A stretch of 64,000 nucleotides of DNA from Paratinospora sagittata (Eukaryota > Streptophyta > Magnoliopsida > Ranunculales > Menispermaceae), in the NCBI GenBank assembly GCA_035771175.1, contig CM069610.1:19066001-19130000 (forward strand), written 5' to 3'. Within the stretch, counting starts at the first letter, position 1; every line of letters starts with the position of its first letter. Of the stretch, positions 10,970-21,960 are shown one piece after another. Both the position numbers and the translations under genes were made by a program. The notes beneath the pieces were generated by a model. The model saw nothing but the letters and a program-made list of their open reading frames with translations, searched no databases and was not told where the DNA came from.

Positions 10970-13384
10970 TTCCGAGCAACTAAGCCACAGTCAAACTTGA
11001 AATGGCTGCATGCTGTTGATGGCCAAGGTCACTTCCACAATAACTGGTCTCTGGCTCTTACATTTGGTATGAACCTGTGTCCCTATACATATATTATTTG
11101 ACACTTTTGCTATATTTTTTCAAGTATTGTTCTATTGACTTTTCTCCCATTCTAGTATACAATTTTTAGGTTATCTCATTGAGGGTTTTTATTTCTCATT
11201 TTTTTTTGGAGGAGATTGGGCCAGGGCAGGCATATTATTATTGTATTTTCAAAGGTTTAGTCTTATCTGACAATCATTGGAGCAAATGTTATTTATGTTT
11301 AATTATTCTCCTCAGTTACCACACTTTGGTAGCACGATCAACCTAGGATTAAAATTGTCAAAGTGAGATTAAATTAATGAGCCTTGGTAAATTGAGGTGT
11401 AGGCCTCCAATTTGGGTCTAGGTTTAACCACTGAGCTCATAGCTTCTAGGTGGGGCTTGAAAGCTCTAACGACCACTTCAGGAAATAAGGAGACAAATTG
11501 TTGCAAATACTATTGATTATAATATTTAGTTTGACCAATGCATGTGAAACAATAAGAGAGCGTTTTGGTTTTGGAGAATAGAGCCAAAGAACAAAAAAAT
11601 TGGTTAATTTTTTTTGATTTTGGTGGACTGCACTTTCATGCTGTAGCACCTAGATGTGTGACTCAGATATAGGAAGTACCTCAAGGCATTTGTCTTGTAA
11701 AGTTCTTTTTTTAAAAATCACATCTCTGTGTTTACTCGTACTATTCATTTATCTGTGCTATAGTTATAGCAGTTGTGCCTTCAAATCCAATGCTTTCTGT
11801 TGTTGTCTATGATATAATCACGTTTCATTCAAATTCCTATGCTCTAATAGTTTTTCCTCACTTTTCCCGTTAGCACCTCTTTCAGAAATATGACACATTG
11901 ATGTTGTTTCTTTGTATGTTTCAGTAACTTGCCAAATCTGGAATGCTGAATATGGTTAAAAAGGTGATTAGGGATATCTTTCAAATCAATGATGGTGTTA
12001 ACCAAACTTTTTGGTGGGTTTAAAGATTTAATTTCTAATCCGATGCATAATTGAAAGGAGAGAGGGTGCATTAAGGAAGTGGGTAAAAGAAATTGATTGT
12101 CATGTAAGACCACCAGTGCAGGACGAGAACTTGGAGCGAGTGCTTTCATTTCAGGTATGATTCAAGTCCTTTTCCAAGAAAATGACGCAGTTTAGTATTG
12201 AAGCTTTACTCATGATTTAATCCACAAAGAGAATACCTCTTTAAATATGATGAGCTATATATGTGCACAAGCTTTCTTCTGCTAGGTCTTCTGCTTCCAT
12301 TGTTTATGCTGATTCTGGTATTAGTATTATGGGAGTTATCCATCTGAAGCCTTTGGCCTTCCACATGGAAGGGTAGTCTTCGTGAACACTCTTTGCTGAT
12401 TCATATGAATCTGCAAATGTTTATCATGTAATTCACTATTTCTTGTATTAAATGAAACTTCAATATTTCATTCTTTGGATTTAATAGTTTATGTACTTAC
12501 CTTTAGGTGTTAAATGTATATGTGCTTCGGATTGGTGATGTTGGTATGTAGCTCTCTCCTACATTTCTCTAGAATGAGGTCTAGGATTGTTTATCCAAAT
12601 GAAGCCTTTGGCCTCCCACATGGAAGGGTAGTCTTCATGAACGACTCTTTGCTGATTCATATGAATCTGCAAATGTTTATCATGTAATTCACTATTTCTT
12701 GTATTAAATGAAATTTCAATATTTCATTCTTTGGATTTAATAGTTTATATACGTCTCTTTAGGTGTTAGATGTATATGTGCTTATGATTGGTGATGTTAT
12801 GTAGCTCTCACCTCCATTTCTCTAGAATAAGAGGGTAATTCTGATATTTCAAACCCTCCTATCTTATTCTTTTAAATATATTTACATGTTTGGTGAGTAT
12901 TCTTAATAACCATTTTTTATTTTTTTTGAATACTTAAGGTACTATCTTCCATTTAAGTAGCAGAAATTTACCAACCATTCATCATAATTTAATGCCAATA
13001 TTCTTTTTATGTTTTGATGAAAAATTGTACCAAATTTAATTTAATTTTTGTATTTAAAGTGTTATGTTGATACCTTAATGTGAAAAGTATATTTGTCATA
13101 GTAGTAGTTGTAATCCAACCTCAAAATTCCTAGAGCCCTGGGACGTGGGTGGATCTTTTAATATCAACCTCACTATCAGATTGACATTATTGAAATTAGT
13201 CATTAGGAATGGTTTTGCTGAGGTCCTTGGGTTTTCTTTCTTCTCTCTAATCTTCTCCACAATAATTTGTGCACTGCAAATAACATTTGATTTTCTGTTT
13301 AATTCAAATTACTAAAACAAGATAAAAAGAGCAAAAAATGAATATTAGATTTTTTTTGGCAATCTTGAAGAATAAGCATTTTAA
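10970..13384. other. PPR4 3' region and intergenic DNA
   Basis: The 3' UTR of PPR4 should start at 10970; no polyadenylation site could be fixed. No further exon was recognised. The stretch is AT-rich and contains one tandem duplication (12337-12835), described separately. Confidence 0.5.
12337..12835. repeat. Tandem duplication, two units of about 250 bp
   Basis: Unit 1 (about 12337-12589) and unit 2 (about 12590-12835) both run from TTATCC through GAAGCCTTTGGCC and ACATGGAAGGGTAGTC to CATTTCTCTAGAAT. By eye they are over 90% identical with a few small indels. No reading frame runs through the units. The high identity suggests a recent local duplication between PPR4 and the DSS1 exon. Confidence 0.85.
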
Positions 13385-13600
13385 GGGGAGTTCGATGCAA
13401 CGGTTAAGAGTTGTGCAACCATGTAGTCAGAGTTTCAAGTGTCTCGTGCATCAACTCATCAAAAATAACTTAAAAATATAAGTAAGATGCATCCTCAGAT
13501 ATCTAAACAAAGGTGAAATACGTGCTTAGGGTTGCTGAATAATCCGAGTTTCAATGCACAAGAATGTGAAAACTTAGATACACACAACCTGAGCATAAGC
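13385..13600 (+). mobile_element. Possible decayed SINE head
   Basis: GATGCAACGGTTAAGAGTT followed about 20 bp later by AGAGTTTCAAGTG resembles the A and B boxes (RNA polymerase III promoter) of tRNA-derived plant SINEs, which often read GGCAACGGTTAAAGTTG. The B box is degenerate and no clear tail or target duplication was found. It may be chance. Confidence 0.3.
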
Positions 13601-13729
13601 CCCTAAAATTCACATCACTGCAAGAAGCTAACATACACCACTAATAGGTAACTACCATTTCATGTCTGACAAAAAGAAAAACAGCAGGAGATGTAGAGAC
13701 ATGGAGTTGGTGAAGGATGGATGATACGG

Positions 13730-13857
13730 CTATTTGCTCTGTTCCGAGTTGCTCTCAAGCTCGCTCCTTAGCTGCAGCGGGAAGTCATCGCTTACATCGT
13801 CATCATCCCAGTCATTTTCCCACTGCTGAGTTACTTCTTTCCCCTCTTCCTTATCAT
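13730..13857 (-). CDS. DSS1: DSS1/SEM1 proteasome lid subunit, last coding exon only
   Basis: The minus strand reads, after an AG acceptor at 13859-13858 and with one base taken from a previous exon, D-DKEEGKEVTQQWENDWDDD and then DVSDDFPLQLRSELE to a TAG at 13732-13730. This is the hallmark acidic-aromatic C-terminal half of DSS1/SEM1 (about 75 aa in plants), including the TQQWENDWDDD motif known to bind BRCA2 and proteasome lid subunits. The reading frame is intact and the phase fits an upstream exon ending in a Trp codon plus G. No exon encoding the N-terminal part (Met to about EFEIN-W) was recognised on the minus strand to the right, where LINEs begin at 14.38 kb. It is either a gene with a very long TE-filled intron or a fragment. 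A splice site at the start argues against a retrocopy. Confidence 0.75.
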
Positions 13858-14381
13858 CTCATTCTACACGTATATCAACAAATGAGATACGAAAATGTTA
13901 ACACAGTAAATTAACCTGGCTACAGACGAAATTCAAAGTTTCAAATGTAGACAACACAATGTAGAAAATGAACAAAATTAATTAAAAAAACTAAAAGTTG
14001 CTGCTGTTTCAAACAATATGTTTCGAAAACAACTGCCTAACAATATGGAACAGTGAACTCCACGTATGCTTGAATGCTAACCGGCCCATCTTAAACTGAT
14101 CTCTCTGAATTTTACAATAAACTTTTTAGTATGAAAGAGTTGCACATCGTTTTCAATTTCTCGAGACATATGAACATAAGATCGAAAGGAGTTTCAAAAA
14201 TAAAAATAAAAATTGATGAGAGTTCCAATAATAATGATGGTCCATCACATTGTATAGAAGACTACCGACGCCCAAATCCATAACCACCACCAGTTGACCA
14301 TTTACCATTCATACATTTTGTTTAGTGATTAGATAGAATATAACATAATTTTTGTTTAGAGAGGTTCTTCAAGAACAATTG
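13858..14381. other. Region upstream of the DSS1 exon, no exon seen
   Basis: This would be DSS1 intron if the gene is intact. It is AT-rich with no acidic N-terminal DSS1 exon and no other recognised feature. Confidence 0.45.
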
Positions 14382-16565
14382 AACACACTCGGTCAACATT
14401 TGTATAGGAAAGGAAAATCTTAGGCGCGGTTTTCAATGCTAATCAAGCAGAGGAGTATCGCACTCAACGGAAGGAAGGGGTTGTTTTCAAAGTTGATTTC
14501 GCGAAGGATTATGATTCGGTGGAATGGGGGTTCCTCGAATTTGTAATGCAGAGGAAAGGGTTTGGGGAGAGGTGCATACACTGGATAATGGGATGTGTTA
14601 GCTCTATCACTTATTCTATTGTGATTAATGGCAGGCCACGAGGTAAAATCACTGCTCAGAGAGGTTTGAGATAAGGGGACCCACTTTCTCTACTCTTGTT
14701 TACTTTGGTTGCTGATTGCTTGAGAAGATTGTTCACCAGGGCAGACAAAAATATTTGATTAATGGTTTCTAGTTGGGAAAGATAAGGTGGAGATTTCACT
14801 TCTCCAGTTCACGGATGATACTTTGCTCTTTTTGAAGGGGGAGGAAGAGAATATATTAAATGCTATTCATTTGCTTAAGTGTTTTAGCATCATATCTAGG
14901 CTGAATGTTAATGTGGCCAAATGTCAGATGGCAGGGATCAATATGGAGTTTGAGGTGGTGTGGAGATTGGCTAATAAGGTGGGCTATTCAGTGGGTGTGT
15001 GGCCAATGCGATACCTTGGTCTTCCTTTGGGTGGCAACCCCAAAGATATCTAAAAGGCTTGATGGTTGAAAGTGTGCTTTTCTGTCCAAAGGAGGGAGGT
15101 TGACTCTCATTCGAGCAGTTTTGGCATCATTGCCTTCCTATTGTTTATCCATGTTCAAAGTAACAGAGGGGGTTGCTAAGGATATGGAGAAGAAATTTAA
15201 GTGCTTTTGGAGAGGGAAAATAGGTGCTTGTTCAGTCAATTTGGTAAAATGGGATGAAGTGAAGAAACTTGTGGAAAAAGGTCGGCTTGGAGTTGGTAAT
15301 ATAAGGTTGTGAAACATGGCATTGTGCTGCAAGTGGATTTGGAGGTACTTTAATGAACTAGAGGCTTTGTGGGCTCAGGGGGTTAAAAGCAAATATGGGA
15401 GGGTTGTTCCACAGGAGCAACTAGGTAGTGGGGGAAGACTCAGAAGATCAACGCTAAGGAGCCCTTGGAAATTCATTTCATCTTTGGCTCCTCATTTCTT
15501 TATGCACACAAGGTTGAAGGTGGGATGTGGTCACATTTTTAGATTCTGGGAAGATAAATGGTTAGGTGATTCCCCATTGGCAGACTCGTTCCCCCATCTA
15601 TATCGCTTATCCTCAGCCCATAATCAACCAATAGCTCATTTCCTCTCATTTGATCATAATTCCATTACCACTCCATCGTGGGACTTTCATTTCGCAAGAG
15701 CCTTGACTGATAGAGAACAAAGTGAGATTTCACCCTTTCTGGAGAGACTATCCTCTGTTAGACTATCCAACATGGCAAATAGTTTACAGTAGACTTCAAT
15801 CCCAATGGACTTTTCTCATGTAAATCCTTTTTTGAAATCCTATGTGATTCTTCTACCTTTCCTTCTTTTCCTCTCGCAAAACATATATGGCATGTTCGGC
15901 ACCAACTAAGGTTAGGGTCTTTGGATGGCTATTAGCCCATAAAAGGAGGCTTAACCTAATCGATGCCTGTCTCCACACTGCTGCCTATTTTGCTTGCAGG
16001 ATATAGAGTCCGAACCATATTTTCTTTTCATGTAGGTATGCCAAGCAGATTTGGTATAGATGGTTTATTTTTTCTGGTCATAGGTACTTGCGCACCTTAG
16101 AATGTTTTGGAAGGATTGTCATTCTCTCACTTACCACACCTCAATTCAGCCAAAAGGGGGATTGGTTTAATTGCATCATATGTCACCCTTTGGTCATTGT
16201 GGTTGGAGCGCATTGATAGGTATTTAATAATGAATCCAAGAACTGCGATCAATTATGGGATAGTGTTAAACTACTAGCTAGTTCTTGGACTTTTGCTTCT
16301 TCTTGGGGTAATGGATTTCCTCTTTCAAGGTGGTTATTGAATTGGAGTGATTGTTTGATGTAATTCTTTGTTATGGTTGGGTAGTGTCGACTTGTGTTGG
16401 ATGATCCAGATGTTGTTGGTCAGTTTTTGTTTTGTTTTTGGTTGGTGGAGGTGTATTTTTGTGTACTGCTGGTACACAACCTCACCTTTTGTACATTTGT
16501 ATACTTCATTAATACATACATCATTGTTTCCATTAAAAAAAATAAAAATAAAAATAATAAAAACA
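14382..16565 (+). mobile_element. 5'-truncated L1-type LINE, reverse transcriptase to A-rich tail
   Basis: Translation in shifting frames gives an L1 reverse transcriptase: FKVDFAKDYDSVEWGFL, then GDPLSLLLFTLVADCL, then LQFTDDTLLFLKG (catalytic FxDD box as FTDD) and RYLGLPLGG. It continues through the zf-RVT region (WEDKWLGDSPLADSFP, and later SAPTKVRVFGWLLAHKRR-like text in another frame). Several stops and frameshifts make it inactive; an in-frame stop already follows the GLR before GDPLS. It ends in a broken A-rich run near 16535-16565. The endonuclease half is missing, typical of 5' truncation. A short AACAATT occurs at both ends (14376-14382 and 16561-16567) and may be a target duplication. 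Confidence 0.9.
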
Positions 16566-17104
16566 ATTCTTGGTTAGCTAGTTTGCTTCCTATCCTTTCA
16601 GTCAATGATACCTAGTGACTTGCTTTTCAGAGGCAAGATCTATTTTTTACAAATTCAGATGCACAATATGTGAATAATCATGGTTTACGGTTATGAATAT
16701 GCCTCAATACCACTCACATAGAAATACTAGAATAAAAACTGAGTAAGAAAACGCATCTTAGGTAATAGGATGAGTGGAATGATTCTTTCAAATACAACTA
16801 TTACATTCAGGAATAATAATAAATAATAAGTGTGAATCAGAAAACAAGTACTCAATTAATAAATATACAGCAAATCAGAAAAATGGCTCACTTCTAGATG
16901 CATCTTAGAAATTGATGATAGTGAATCTTTGTATTCTTAAAAAAAAAATAAAAAAAAATAAAAAAATTTGCAAGTATATGTAAGAATTAAAAACAAAAAT
17001 AGGGGAATTATTAATACTAGTACTGTATTGTATTGTATTAATTATATAATCTGTACAAGGGTATACATCTAGACCGAGGTCCGATCCAAAACTATATAAC
17101 AAAA
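16566..17104. other. AT-rich spacer between two LINE fragments
   Basis: No gene was recognised. It contains an A-rich block near 16938-16970 and GTATT repeats near 17025-17040. Confidence 0.4.
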
Positions 17105-18010
17105 CTATCTAAAATTGGATTCCAACCCCTCAACCATTCTCCCAAAAAACAGCCTCTCACTAATTTACTAGCACTAACCCATAGGGACGCCAAGAAGAGA
17201 GAATTATCCCAGACCACCCCACTTTCCTTTTCTTGATCATAAAAAAATATAGGAATTCAGTTCTTTCCAAATAGACCAAACAACTGCGAAAACAACCACA
17301 TGCCAATAATCTCGAAGCCGACAAGGTAGAATTGAGGCTTCAGGGAAGGACCATAAAGTTGAAGCATTGGGAACACACTCCCAATGTAGAAGAGTTTCCC
17401 AATTCCTCCAAATCCCTTTAGAGAATTCACAATCCACAAAATGTGCTGACTAGATTCATCACAAGACTTGCACAAACAACACCAATTAGGGGAGAGAGAC
17501 CAAAACTTAAACCGCCTTTGGAGAATGTCCGCACAATTTAACTTATAATGAGCAATAGTCCATCCCAAGAATTTGGCTTTTGAGGAAACACGAGCTTTCC
17601 AGATGAAATCATGGGGGAAGTTAACAAAAACAGAATTTGGCTCATGGATAGAGCAAAGATGGTGAAAGAAAGATTTGGAGAAAATTCTCGGGGAGATTCT
17701 AACGAACCATAAAACTCTATCACTTTCATTAGAGAGATGAAGTCCTTCCAAAATATCAAGGATAGAAAAGGCTTCTAAAAACTCTCTTTTAGAAGGATCC
17801 CTTCTTGAGATGGAAATACTAAGAGGGCCTACCTCCTACACCACCCTCCAACAGAATCAAGTAATCACAAATAGGATGATTAGGTTTGGTCGAGAGCCTA
17901 TAAATGTTTGGAAATAACTCAATGAACTTGGTTGTGCCACACCAAGTATCTAAAGAGGACTCCATTTTCCACTTTAAGATGGACAAGGGGAGAGAACAAG
18001 GGATAAAGTG
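17105..18010 (-). mobile_element. LINE 3' fragment (zf-RVT region), opposite strand
   Basis: On the minus strand the frame at 17257-17751 reads KARVSSKAKFLGWTIAHYKL and CCLCKSCDESSQHILW. These are the aromatic zf-RVT motif and the Cys/His tail found at the C-terminus of plant L1 polyproteins. Upstream text near 17870-18000 (WCGTTKFIELFPNIYRLS) is the preceding linker. The reverse transcriptase core and a clear A-tail are absent. It is a decayed fragment of a different copy from the forward LINE at 14382-16565, with which it lies tail to tail. Confidence 0.8.
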
Positions 18011-19161
18011 AAAGGATGAACTTATGAAACCAATTTGTTTCATATAATTAAAAATAAGAGTGGAAGTTGTAAAGAATAGGAAACATTTGACTTTAAACAA
18101 AAAAAAGCCTAAAATGTAGAAAACATGCGTAAAAAAGGGAAATTAGTTAATATGTAAATTTACTATTTTGTCCTTCTGTTTAAGAGCGGAAAGATTCAAG
18201 AATTTTGGGGTCAATGGCCACCAACTTTCTAAGAATTCTCCTCTTTATATTAGTATAAATAACTCAAGTGTGTGCCACACCCTGTTCTTGAGGTGTAAAT
18301 TATCCCTGTTGGTAGTCTCTCCAATTCACGAAGGGTTCTAGAGACTACCAGTCACCTCCAAGGATTCAAATGTTCTCAACTTAGAAATGCACCATCAAGA
18401 TTGAACTTAGAATTTGTATCTTTCACCCCTTAATAAAGGATTCTAAAGAAAAGAGGGAAAATAAGAAATGAATGCTCCTATTGTTGAATTGAATAGAACT
18501 AGAAGTATTTTCTATTACTCAATAACTATGTTAGATTAGGTTTTATTAATGGGCATAACTCTTTGAATATTGTTTTTAGGTTTAAATACAGTTTTCTACC
18601 TTTCTAACAATCACATTGCCTTGGGTAAAGTGCCAAGGTTGTTTTACCAAATAAAAAAGTGCAAAGGTTGATTTCTAATGGTTATTTCAATAGTTATTTA
18701 GCCTATTAAAATGCATAAATGAAGAGCCCATGTATCCATCCATATGCACGAGACCTTTTCACTCAAGCTAGGTATGCATGTGTGTGTGGTGTTGCTCGTA
18801 CAGTTACCTAGTACCACGACCACTCACAAGAGAAGGTTCCTTCACTCAACTAATAACCTTAAATAGTTGAGTGGATTACTTTGAGCCTTAGTATTCCATT
18901 CAACAAATATTATTTTTTGACAAACAAATGAGTAGAAAATTATTCACCTTTTCAAGGTTTAGATCATCACTTATGGACTATTGGAATGGTCACACTAGTC
19001 AAACATATATGTCTCTATAAGGGCTAGGATCACAATTTCCCCCCTCATAAAAAATGAAGTTTCATAGCATCCTCCGCATGAATGAAATATTGATTTTTTT
19101 ATTATATTGAAATGACTTTATTGTAGTGAGAAAAAAAAATCAAGGTGACATATAGATTGAA
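18011..19161. other. Intergenic stretch before a Gypsy element
   Basis: No exon or mobile element was recognised. It is AT-rich and ends in GTGACATATAGATTGAA directly before the Gypsy LTR; the same 17 bp recurs at the right end of that element. Confidence 0.4.
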
Positions 19162-20506
19162 TGTAATACCCTAGGATTGCACAAAAAAAAAAAAAAAAAA
19201 ACTTCGGACACTTTTTTTCTATAAAAAGAAACGCCCCCCCTCCCCCTCATTTTCACACCAATCACTTGTTGATTTCTCTCTCTCTCACTCTCCTTGAGTT
19301 TTTCTCCTCTCTTTGAGATTCTCTTTTCGAGACTCCCCTCGCGGTGCAACGCAGTTTTGCTCGTGAGAAGGCGCTAGTTCTAGAAGGAGTTTTTATCTGA
19401 AGGTGGAGAACGAAATATAGGTTTGTGTGTCTTATAACTTTTATTAAAGTTTACATTCATTTATTATTATGTCTACTATTTATTTACACTGCATTATTGC
19501 GTATAATATTCATACATGTTATACTTATGCCTGTATATTTGAAGTTCATGTATTACACTGTTACTATATCAGATTAGTGGTCAATCTAACTCAACCAGAC
19601 ATTGTCTTGCCCTCAGTAACTTTAAATAGTGAACAGGAGGCAACGTGCTGCTCTAGACGATTGGTACTTAAGTAGACCTCGTGTCTCACCTCTCAAATTG
19701 GAGACTGATCTGGTTGGTCTTATTTGAAAGCTATCAGCTTGTACAAGTGATACTGAACATCCTAACTTTACACGTGGTGATCCTGACCTGATAAGAATCA
19801 CCAGACATTGCCAAAATCCTGTCTAATGTTAGCAAAGATCGGATCTGCTCATGCATTGACATCATACATAAACACCACCTAGGTACGTAAGTGGTTTATG
19901 ATCTACAAAATAGTTAGAAGCAATGCTCACTATTATTGATATTTCTTTGGAGAGGGACGTACAATGAGAACCTGAGTTTACCTGGAGATGGACATCTGTA
20001 CGTGAATCCAGTGCGTCATTCATAAAGAGGGACGTACAATGAGAACCCGGCTACACCTGGAGATGGACATCTGTACGTGAACTCAAGCGACGTACAATCA
20101 TGGAACCATTACGAGACGGTGTCATGCATACATACATGTTGTATTGATTATGATGCTATGGTGTGTTTATGTAATATTTGATTATGAAGTTTCCTTTATT
20201 AATTGTTATATTCACGAACTATTTTACCCACTGAGGGAGTAGCTCACCCCGTTGTTATCAAATTTTTCTCAAGAGATTAGGGTGGACTGGGTGAAGGTTT
20301 TTAGGCCCACATTTTGTAACCCTTTGTTTATTCATTGGAGATTTTGGGAGGATGTTCCTTTTACTATTTCATGAAATATATTCTGAAATTAATGAAATCA
20401 AACTTGTACATAATTGTAATCCTGCACATTCGGTTATTGTTATAATGCATTCGTGCCCCGTCCGTGAGTGTTCTGCCGATTTAGGTGCGTCCGGACGGGT
20501 TGTGAC
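19162..20506 (+). repeat. 5' LTR of Gypsy G1
   Basis: It is 1345 bp and starts TGTAATACCC and ends TTGTGACA before the primer-binding site. A C-rich and TC-rich start (ATAAAAAGAAACG near 19221 as a possible TATA region) lies near the left end. An internal tandem unit of about 75 bp beginning GAGGGACGTACAATGAGAACC-like text occurs at about 19952 and 20028, each with CATCTGTACGTGAA. Confidence 0.93.
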
Positions 20507-20569
20507 ATTTAATGGTATCAGAGAGAAAGGTCAACGGCCCGCCCAAGTTCACCAATTAGGAGAAGAAAT

Positions 20570-20570
20570 T

Positions 20571-20626
<56 letters not shown>

Positions 20627-20718
20627 TTAGAACTATATATATATGAATTATATATAGTTAAGATTTATATTATATATATATCTAGATAACTATATAGTTT
20701 TTATATAGTTTAAATTTT

Positions 20719-20770
<52 letters not shown>

Positions 20771-20775
20771 AAGGA
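20570..20775. repeat. (TA)n and (CA)n microsatellites inside Gypsy G1
   Basis: A (TA) run spans about 20572-20624 and shorter TA-rich stretches follow. A (CA)n run lies at about 20725-20750 with more (TA) to 20770. It marks the junction where the deleted interior was lost, just after the primer-binding site and before the integrase remnant. Confidence 0.9.
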
Positions 20776-20789
20776 GCAACTTCAAGAGA

Positions 20790-21315
20790 CTTTTGAGAAG
20801 ATCACACTAGTAAAGGAGCAACTTTACGTTGCACAAAGTCGCTAGAAGAGCTATGCTGACAAGCGGAGACAACCTCTAGAATTTGATAAGGGGGACTTGG
20901 TTTTTCTAAAAGTTCAGCCTACAAGAGGTGTCAAAAGCGTTGGGATCAAAGGAAAGCTCTCCACACGGTATATCGGTCCATTTCAGATCATTGAACGTAT
21001 TAGCAAACTAGCCTATCGTCTATCCCTTCCATCGTCCATATCTAAGGTTCACGACGTTTTCATGTATCCATGCTTCAAAAGTATCGTCCTGACCCTTTGC
21101 ATATCATCTCTCTAGTCGAGTTTTGGGTTGAGGAAGGAAACACGTATTAGGAGAGAACGATACAGATTCTGGATAGAAAAACTCAAGAACTAAGGCGACG
21201 CAACATACCACTTGTGAAGGTGCTCTGGGATCACCACGGAGTAGAGGAAACAACTTGGGAACTAGAAGAAACAATTAAACTGAAATACCCTGAATTATTT
21301 TCTAGTAATAATTGA
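20790..21315 (+). pseudogene. Gypsy integrase C-terminus and chromodomain remnant
   Basis: The frame from about 20840 gives YADKRRQPLEFDKGDLVFL, then LSTRYIGPFQIIERI and LAYRLSLPSSISKVHDVF. This is the GPY/F module at the end of chromoviral integrase. After a frameshift near 21075-21100 and a stop, the text ILDRKTQELRRRNIPLVKV and LWDHHGVEETTWELEE continues to a TGA at about 21313-21315. That is the chromodomain, which in living elements guides insertion to particular chromatin. The frameshift and stop mean no functional protein. Confidence 0.9.
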
Positions 21316-21403
21316 TGATGTGATACATTGTACTTTTCACTTATCAATAAAATGATGGAACTTTGTTTACAATATCGTAATATATTCTTTCATTTAAATA
21401 ACT

Positions 21404-21925
21404 ATGCAAATGTCTAAAAATAATGCCGATGGAGGTAATGATGCACACACACAATTGCCTCTTTGGCAACCTGTGGCGACTCCTTCAGGATCTGAGTCAA
21501 GCCACAACTACTTTGCATTGCCAACTCCATCGCCCCACAGACAACGATCCTTATCGCCAGAGCGTGCATGGCTTTTTCGTAACAATTTTGTCCGAAACAA
21601 TCCTGTACTCTCATCCTGGCAAAATCTTCTACCAAAATTGCCAAGGGGCCGAATTCGGGCAACAACACGAAAAAGCATTCTGCCGCTCAACCTACCTCCC
21701 TTGAAATGCTGCAACTTGTAGAGCCCTACGCCACCATCTGTGAGGCACATGTCGGAACCTTCTGAGGATGAATCCGACTCCATTTGCTCTCCAGTGTTTG
21801 ATGATATAGAGGATTCCACCGGCCACAGTGTTATTCAGGGGCCTTATAGGCACTACCCTGATCTTTCGAGTAGTGACGACGACAATGAATCCCACGCAGA
21901 TAACAATCATCACTACACAGATTGA
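21404..21925 (+). other. Unrecognised Ser/Asp-rich coding-like stretch between chromodomain and 3' LTR
   Basis: Two overlapping forward frames (21404-21721 and 21740-21925) have no homology I recognise. The second is rich in Ser, Asp and His (SSSDDDNESHADNNHHY). Chromoviruses normally have only a short spacer here. An antisense frame of similar length exists on the minus strand (21508-21819). It could be an extra element ORF, a captured host fragment, or noncoding. Confidence 0.3.
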
Positions 21926-21960
21926 ATTTCGAGGGAAAAATCCCTTTAAGGGGGGTAGAG

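Noticed and set aside
10644..11000. Overlapping second frame over the last PPR4 exon
   Set aside because: It is a shadow of the conserved frame and has no homology.
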